Below, piece after piece: positions 6,932-11,113 of a stretch of DNA of 11,113 bases. The notes under the pieces were generated by a model. That model did not search any database. It had not been told where the DNA came from and saw nothing but the letters and a program-made list of their open reading frames with translations. The position numbers and the translations under genes were made by a program. How positions within the stretch are numbered: the first letter of the stretch is position 1; each line of letters starts with the position of its first letter. The DNA is from an uncultured Litoreibacter sp. GTDB taxonomy: Bacteria > Pseudomonadota > Alphaproteobacteria > Rhodobacterales > Rhodobacteraceae. Location: assembly GCA_937928335.1 (NCBI GenBank), contig CALFWN010000191.1:1-11113 (forward strand). Reading direction: 5' to 3'.

Positions 6932-9824
6932 ACGCTATCGAGATTTTGCAGAGAGTGGCTTTCGTCTCCTGCATCTGGGTGACTGAATCGTAGCCATAGG
7001 TCTGCGCGGTGTTCGAGCTTTCGCCCAGCACATAAGGGTCCGCGCCGTCGGGGTATTTGTCCCTTCGGTCCTCGCCCTCCAGATGGCCGCCAAAGTGGAA
7101 CGGCATGAAGGCCACGCCTTCGCCGACCCGCTCGGTCACCATCGCCATCACCTTGACCTTGGAGCCTTCGGCACCCTCGACCCAAACCTGCTCGCCATCC
7201 CGGATGCCCAGATTATTGGCGTCGCGGGTGTTGATCTCGACGAACATGTCCTGCTGCAACTCGGCCAGCCACGGGTTGGACCGGCTCTCGTCGCCGCCAC
7301 CCTCATATTCGACCAGACGACCCGATGTCAGGATCATTGGATAATCCTTCGAGAAGTCGTTTTTCTGGATCGAGGCATACATGGTCGGCAGCCGGTAGAA
7401 CTTCCGATCCTCATATGTCGGGTAGTCGGCCACAAGGTCGCGGCGATTGGTATAGAGCGGCTCGCGGTGGATCGGCACCGGGTCGGGGAAGGTCCAGACC
7501 ACGGCGCGGGCTTTGGCATTGCCAAAGGGCGCACATTCATGCGCAATCGCAACCCGCTGGATGCCGCCCGAAAGGTCGGTCTTCCAGTTGGTCTTTGGCC
7601 CGGCGATACCGTCAATAACCGCGCGTTCCTCCGCCGTCAGCTCGCTGTCCCAACCCAGATCCATCAGCATCTGCATGGTGAATTCGGGATATCCGTCCTG
7701 AATATCGGAATCCAGTGAGGCAACGCCTTCAGCCAGCAAATTGTCGCCGTCACGCTCCACCCCAAAGCGGGCACGGAAGGTCAGCCCCCCCTCGGAGACA
7801 CGTTTGGACATGTCATACAGGTTCGGCGTGCCCGGATGCTTCATCTCAGCGGTGCCCCATGACGGCCAGGGCAGGCCGTAATAGTCACCATCCGCAGGCC
7901 CGCCCACCGCTTGCAGCGTGGTGCGGTCGAACGTGTGCTGGTTGGCCATGTGCATCTTGATGCGGTCCGGGTCCTGGCCGGTATAGCCAATGGTCCACAT
8001 CCCCCTGTTGAACTCACGCGTGATGGTTTCAACAACCGGGGTCTCCGCATCATCCATCTCGATATTTCGGAAGAAGCGGTCCGCCCAGCCAAACTTGTTG
8101 GCGAACTTGGCCATGATGACCTCGTCGGGCAGGCTCTCAAAGAGCGGATCGACAACCTTGTCGCGCCATTGGAACGACCGGTTCGAGGCCGTGACCGAGC
8201 CGCGGGTCTCGAACTGCGTGCAGGCCGGCAACAGATAAACGCCGTCATCGCGGTCCTGCAACGCCGCAGAGACGGTTGGATATGGGTCCACGACGACCAG
8301 CATATCAAGCTGCTCCATCGCGGTTTTCATTTCCTTCATCCGGGTCAGCGAGTTCGGCGCATGGCCCCAGAACACCATTGCCCGCACCTTGTTGGGGTTG
8401 TCCATATTGTCGGGGTCCTCAAGGACACCGTCGATCCAGCGCGACACCGGGATGCCGGTCTCGTTCATCAACGGTTTGTCCTTGCCGTCAGCCCCCTTGG
8501 CCACGGCAAACTGGCCTTTCAACCAGTCAAGATCCTCCTCCCACACGCGGGCCCAATGGCCCCATGCCCCGTCTGACAGGCCGTAATAGCCCGGCAATGT
8601 GTGCGACAGAACGCCCAGATCGGTGGCACCTTGCACATTGTCATGGCCACGGAAGATGTTTGTGCCACCCCCGCTGGTTCCCATATTGCCCAGAGCCAGT
8701 TGCAACACCGAGTAGGCTCGCGTGTTGTTGTTGCCATTGGTGTGCTGGGTGCCGCCCATGCACCAGATCACGGTGCCGGGGCGGTTATTGGCCATCGTGC
8801 GCGCAACGCGCTTGAGCTGGGAGCCCGGCGCGCCAGTGACGCGCTCGACCTCTTCGGGGGTCCACTTGGCCACCTCTTCCTTGATCTGGTCCATCCCCCA
8901 GACACGGGTGCGGATGAACTCCTGATCCTCCCAGCCATTGTCGAAGATGTGCCACAAGATGCCCCAGACCAGCGCCACGTCAGTCCCCGGGCGGAAGCGC
9001 ACATACTCATCAGCATGGGCCGCCGTGCGGGTGAAGCGCGGGTCGCACACAATCACGGGCGCGTTGTTTTGCTCCTTCGCCCGCAGCAGGTGCAGCAGGG
9101 AAACAGGGTGCGCCTCGGCGGGGTTGCCGCCGATGATGAAGATCGACCGGGAGTTGTGGATGTCGTTATAGCTGTTGGTCATGGCGCCGTAGCCCCATGT
9201 ATTGGCCACCCCGGCCACGGTGGTCGAGTGGCAAATCCGCGCCTGATGGTCCACATTATTGGTGCCCCAATAGGCGGCAAATTTGCGGAACAGGTAGGCC
9301 TGCTCGTTATTATGCTTCGCCGAGCCCAGCCAGTAGACCGAATCCGGCCCGCTTTCCTCGCGGATGTTCATCATGCCATCGCCGATCTCGTCGATGGCCT
9401 GCTCCCAGCTGATGCGCTTCCATTCCCCGCCCTCTTTCTTCATCGGGTACTTGAGGCGGCGCTCGCCGTGGGCGTGTTCACGCACCGCAGCCCCTTTCGC
9501 GCAATGCGCGCCAAGGTTGAACGGGCTGTCCCAGCCGGGCTCTTGCCCTGTCCAGACGCCGTTGCTCACCTCCGCCACAACGGTACATCCGACCGAGCAG
9601 TGGGTGCAGACAGATTTGATCGTCTCGACCGCGCCATTGGCCGCCGTCTGGGCCGTGGCCTGCGTCACCGAGCCGCCGGTGGCCGATATCGCGGCAAGGC
9701 CACCAATGGCCAGCCCGGAGCCGCGCAGGAATGAGCGGCGGTCTACAGATTTTTCAGCGATATCGGATAGTATGCCGGTCCGCTGGGGGCGTCGCGCAAC
9801 CCCGTTGGTCTTTTTCCTAAGCAT
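6930..9824 (-). CDS. fdhA: Formate dehydrogenase alpha subunit, molybdopterin (Mo/W) catalytic subunit, TAT-exported
   Basis: This 964-aa protein oxidises formate to CO2 at a bis-pterin metal site in the periplasm. The N-terminus has a twin-arginine signal, DRRSFLRG at 28-35, followed by a hydrophobic stretch. One [4Fe-4S] cluster is bound by Cys73, Cys76, Cys80 and Cys108, with the electron-relay Lys110. The metal ligand is Cys198 in ARICHST (codon TGC at 9231-9233) with adjacent His199, so this is a cysteine-type enzyme, not a UGA-selenocysteine one. The C-terminal molybdopterin dinucleotide-binding domain covers about 825-950. The frame is open back to 9902, but ATG 9824 is chosen for its GGGAGGA site 5 nt upstream and its position before the TAT signal. 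Adjacent tup genes favour tungsten, which is inference. Confidence 0.94.
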   Translation of the reverse strand: MLRKKTNGVARRPQRTGILSDIAEKSVDRRSFLRGSGLAIGGLAAISATGGSVTQATAQTAANGAVETIKSVCTHCSVGCTVVAEVSNGVWTGQEPGWDSPFNLGAHCAKGAAVREHAHGERRLKYPMKKEGGEWKRISWEQAIDEIGDGMMNIREESGPDSVYWLGSAKHNNEQAYLFRKFAAYWGTNNVDHQARICHSTTVAGVANTWGYGAMTNSYNDIHNSRSIFIIGGNPAEAHPVSLLHLLRAKEQNNAPVIVCDPRFTRTAAHADEYVRFRPGTDVALVWGILWHIFDNGWEDQEFIRTRVWGMDQIKEEVAKWTPEEVERVTGAPGSQLKRVARTMANNRPGTVIWCMGGTQHTNGNNNTRAYSVLQLALGNMGTSGGGTNIFRGHDNVQGATDLGVLSHTLPGYYGLSDGAWGHWARVWEEDLDWLKGQFAVAKGADGKDKPLMNETGIPVSRWIDGVLEDPDNMDNPNKVRAMVFWGHAPNSLTRMKEMKTAMEQLDMLVVVDPYPTVSAALQDRDDGVYLLPACTQFETRGSVTASNRSFQWRDKVVDPLFESLPDEVIMAKFANKFGWADRFFRNIEMDDAETPVVETITREFNRGMWTIGYTGQDPDRIKMHMANQHTFDRTTLQAVGGPADGDYYGLPWPSWGTAEMKHPGTPNLYDMSKRVSEGGLTFRARFGVERDGDNLLAEGVASLDSDIQDGYPEFTMQMLMDLGWDSELTAEERAVIDGIAGPKTNWKTDLSGGIQRVAIAHECAPFGNAKARAVVWTFPDPVPIHREPLYTNRRDLVADYPTYEDRKFYRLPTMYASIQKNDFSKDYPMILTSGRLVEYEGGGDESRSNPWLAELQQDMFVEINTRDANNLGIRDGEQVWVEGAEGSKVKVMAMVTERVGEGVAFMPFHFGGHLEGEDRRDKYPDGADPYVLGESSNTAQTYGYDSVTQMQETKATLCKISIA

Positions 9825-9829
9825 TTTAG

Positions 9830-9836
9830 TCCTCCC
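9830..9836 (-). promoter_or_regulatory. Ribosome-binding site fixing the fdhA start
   Basis: GGGAGGA on the minus strand, 5 nt before ATG 9824. In-frame ATGs at 9854 and 9902 lack a properly spaced site; the AAGGGG before 9854 abuts the codon directly. Confidence 0.6.
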
Positions 9837-9870
9837 TTGCGTGCTTGGGGCCATCCCCTTGCGAGCTTGG
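9833..9870 (-). repeat. Pair of 16-bp direct repeats in the fdhA leader
   Basis: Two copies of a 16-base element occur on the minus strand: CCAAGCTCGCAAGGGG (9870-9855) and CCAAGCACGCAAGGGA (9848-9833), matching at 14 of 16 positions. Their period is 22 bp, about two helical turns. They sit in the longest gap of the gene set (113 bp, 9825-9937), and the second copy runs into the fdhA ribosome-binding site. They could be an operator, an RNA-binding site or a local duplication. Nothing else recognisable lies in this gap. Confidence 0.55.
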
Positions 9871-9937
9871 TTTTCGTTGATCCTCAGACTGTCGGGCGTC
9901 ACGCAACCGGTCGTCTGCGGCAGTCTATGACCTCACC

Positions 9938-10141
9938 CTAGAAGCGGGCGCTGTCGAGATAGGCGCGGGTATGCGCGGTGTCCTGCATCTTGTCGGATGT
10001 AAGGTCTGCAGGTCGCGCCTCAGCCTGTGTGGTGCCGGTGGCCAGTGCCACAGCAGCGACCGGCGCGGTGGTTCCCGCCAGTTTCAGAAAATCGCGGCGG
10101 CTGGCGCCTTCGGTCTTCCCAGTTCCTTTTGTCTTCGGCAT
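9938..10141 (-). CDS. Formate dehydrogenase region TAT-target miniprotein
   Basis: This 67-aa protein matches the small 'formate dehydrogenase region TAT target' family (about 66 aa), regularly found just upstream of FDH alpha subunits. SRRDFLK at 14-20 is a near-ideal twin-arginine motif, followed by a hydrophobic region (about 21-37) and likely cleavage near TQA-EA (40-42). That leaves a mature peptide of only about 25 residues ending YLDSARF. It has no cofactor-binding cysteines. The role is unproven; it may be an accessory or assembly partner of periplasmic FDH. The frame is open to 10189, but ATG 10141 is preferred because it follows GGGAGGGAG and puts the TAT motif at the usual distance. 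Intact. Confidence 0.85.
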   Translation of the reverse strand: MPKTKGTGKTEGASRRDFLKLAGTTAPVAAVALATGTTQAEARPADLTSDKMQDTAHTRAYLDSARF

Positions 10142-10164
10142 GGGATGTCTCCCTCCCTTGTTGT

Positions 10165-10182
10165 CGGCGGGCATCCCCGCCG
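10165..10182 (-). other. GC-rich hairpin between the chaperone and TAT-miniprotein genes
   Basis: A 7-bp perfect stem, CGGCGGG (10165-10171) and CCCGCCG (10176-10182), has a 4-nt loop. No U tract follows on the minus strand, so it is not a classical terminator. It may be an mRNA processing or stability element just ahead of the miniprotein ribosome-binding site, or a chance effect of high GC. Confidence 0.35.
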
Positions 10183-10198
10183 GTTTCATCGCCAGACG

Positions 10199-10804
10199 CT
10201 ATCCGGCGGTCATTCTGAACGCCTCACGCTCAATCTCCATAAAGGTTTTGCCCACGCTCCCGATCGAGGCGTAGAGGACCGAGTTCTTCGCAGCCTCCAG
10301 ATCGGAATAGAAATGCCCCGCCCAGGGGCTGATATGTTTGCTGAAGAACGTCTTCTGGTCGTCCAGCGACGCAGGCAGGCCGAACCGGCCCACGATCATG
10401 CCGCCCATCATCTCCATCAGGGAGGCGATATTATCCTCGGGCTCATAGACATTTTGCGCCCGTGTCATGCCACGTGTCGCCATATCCGTGCGCAGGGTTG
10501 CCAGCGGCTTTTCATTCAGAAACCCCGTCAGGTAATAGCTGGCATAGGGCAGCAATTCGCCACGCCCCAGCCCTATGAACAGCGCGTTGAACTCGCTTTC
10601 CACCGTCTTGGGCTTGGTGGCTCTGGCCACCCGCGCCAGCCCGGCGATGGCCGTGCCAAGCGTGCTGTCATCCCCGCTCAGGCCCGCGCATTGGTCGAGC
10701 AAAACCTGATCCGGTGGCCCGGACAGCATCAGGCCCAGAAAATTATAAAGATCCGCGCGCAGGCGGTCCTCGGAGGCAATCTTGATGTCTTCAGCAACAC
10801 TCAC
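10199..10804 (-). CDS. TorD/DmsD-family molecular chaperone for the formate dehydrogenase
   Basis: This 201-aa, probably all-helical cytoplasmic protein belongs to the TorD family, chaperones that bind TAT signal peptides and apo-molybdoenzymes until the cofactor is inserted. Visible family motifs are ESEFNALFIG (69-78), YASYYLTGF (87-95), the hallmark YEPEDNIASLMEMM (120-133) and HISPWAGHFYSDL (157-169). There is no signal peptide. The start is GTG at 10804, overlapping the preceding stop (GTGA, 10801-10804) with GAGGGGG upstream, so translation is coupled. By position its clients would be FdhA and perhaps the TAT miniprotein. It ends 57 bp before the miniprotein start. Confidence 0.87.
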   Translation of the reverse strand: MSVAEDIKIASEDRLRADLYNFLGLMLSGPPDQVLLDQCAGLSGDDSTLGTAIAGLARVARATKPKTVESEFNALFIGLGRGELLPYASYYLTGFLNEKPLATLRTDMATRGMTRAQNVYEPEDNIASLMEMMGGMIVGRFGLPASLDDQKTFFSKHISPWAGHFYSDLEAAKNSVLYASIGSVGKTFMEIEREAFRMTAG

Positions 10805-11113
10805 GCGGCGGCCCCCTCTGTGGTGAACTTCATCCGGCGCGGCGTTGGGGCGGCGTAGATTTCCGGCGCTTCATCATCGATCTCCTGAGGGGCTTCCAAG
10901 GCCTCGGCGTCGGGCGCATCGGGCGCATCGGGCGCGGCATCCTGGTCAACCGCCGCGACAAGTACCTCTTCCTCAGCTTCCTCAATGACCTCTTCTTCCA
11001 ACACAGAAGGATCAACGGGGTTTTCGCGCTCTTCCGCGTGCCGGGCCATTTCCTCCACATGTTTCATCATGCCTTTGCCGACCTGATAGGCGGTCTGCAT
11101 ATTCTCGATGACC
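10801..11113 (-). CDS. Unrecognised acidic protein, C-terminal part (5' end outside window)
   Basis: The frame is open to the right edge, reading Val-Ile-Glu-Asn before the first visible Met at 11100, so this is probably the tail of a longer protein. About 104 residues are visible. First comes a short amphipathic, Met/Glu-rich helix (VGKGMMKHVEEMARHAEE). A very acidic, low-complexity stretch of Glu, Asp, Ala and Pro follows, with APD triplets coded by a 9-bp repeat. It ends in a basic PTPRRMKFTTEG. There is no signal, cofactor motif or membrane helix. It overlaps the chaperone gene by 4 bp, which suggests an FDH-related role. I do not recognise the family; it does not resemble the ends of DUF3305/DUF3306 proteins often found in such clusters. 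Confidence 0.65.
   Translation of the reverse strand, partial: VIENMQTAYQVGKGMMKHVEEMARHAEERENPVDPSVLEEEVIEEAEEEVLVAAVDQDAAPDAPDAPDAEALEAPQEIDDEAPEIYAAPTPRRMKFTTEGAAA
10912..10938 (-). repeat. 9-bp in-frame tandem repeat coding Ala-Pro-Asp
   Basis: GGGCGCATC (plus-strand reading) occurs twice exactly (10912-10920, 10921-10929) and a third time in part (10930-10938). It encodes successive Ala-Pro-Asp units in the acidic tail of the right-edge protein. Copy number may vary between strains through replication slippage. Confidence 0.6.

Noticed and set aside
9231..9233. Possible selenocysteine site in the FDH alpha subunit
   Set aside because: The active-site codon is TGC (Cys), not TGA, and no in-frame stop interrupts fdhA.
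8601..9734. A 377-codon plus-strand frame opposite fdhA
   Set aside because: Antisense to the catalytic core of fdhA, no recognisable motif, no ribosome-binding context.
9886..9926. Inverted repeat AGACTG ... CAGTCT in the fdhA leader
   Set aside because: Only 6 bp per arm with about 29 bp between; expected by chance at this length and not extended by further pairing.

Overview
The window looks like a Rhodobacteraceae-type (Roseobacter-group) alphaproteobacterium. It is GC-rich, genes are packed with ATGA/GTGA overlaps, and it carries a membrane-bound, TAT-exported formate dehydrogenase (FDH) cluster beside a tungstate ABC transporter. The genus is an inference from gene content and protein style; no marker gene is present.

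Layout. (1) Positions 1-1331, plus strand: two broken genes abut out of frame at about 478-484. The left piece (about 51% GC by hand count) is the first ~159 residues of a GMC-type FAD oxidoreductase. The right piece (roughly low to mid 60s % GC) is a succinylglutamate desuccinylase/aspartoacylase-family protein lacking its N-terminus and first zinc motif. The junction is either a real rearrangement or a chimeric assembly join. (2) Positions 1342-11113, minus strand: one tightly spaced gene set read right to left. It contains an unrecognised acidic protein (5' end outside the window), a TorD-family chaperone, a 67-aa FDH-region TAT-target miniprotein, fdhA (Mo/W catalytic subunit, Cys type), fdhB (four [4Fe-4S] clusters), fdhC (cytochrome b anchor), a periplasmic WD40 propeller fused to a c-type cytochrome, a 42-aa membrane/secreted microprotein, and tupB-tupC-tupA.

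How the genes fit together. The chaperone and miniprotein would assist maturation and export of FdhA. FdhABC would oxidise periplasmic formate and pass electrons through Fe-S clusters to b hemes and quinone. TupABC would import tungstate, which suggests that the enzyme uses tungsten. The WD40-cytochrome c protein and the microprotein sit between the enzyme and transporter genes with almost no spacing. They are the least explained members and may form an extra electron-transfer or assembly branch.

No promoter, tRNA, rRNA, IS element or CRISPR array was found. The largest non-coding gaps are 113 bp before fdhA (with a 16-bp direct repeat pair) and 83 bp between fdhB and fdhC (with a terminator-like hairpin). 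The probable main promoter lies beyond the right edge.
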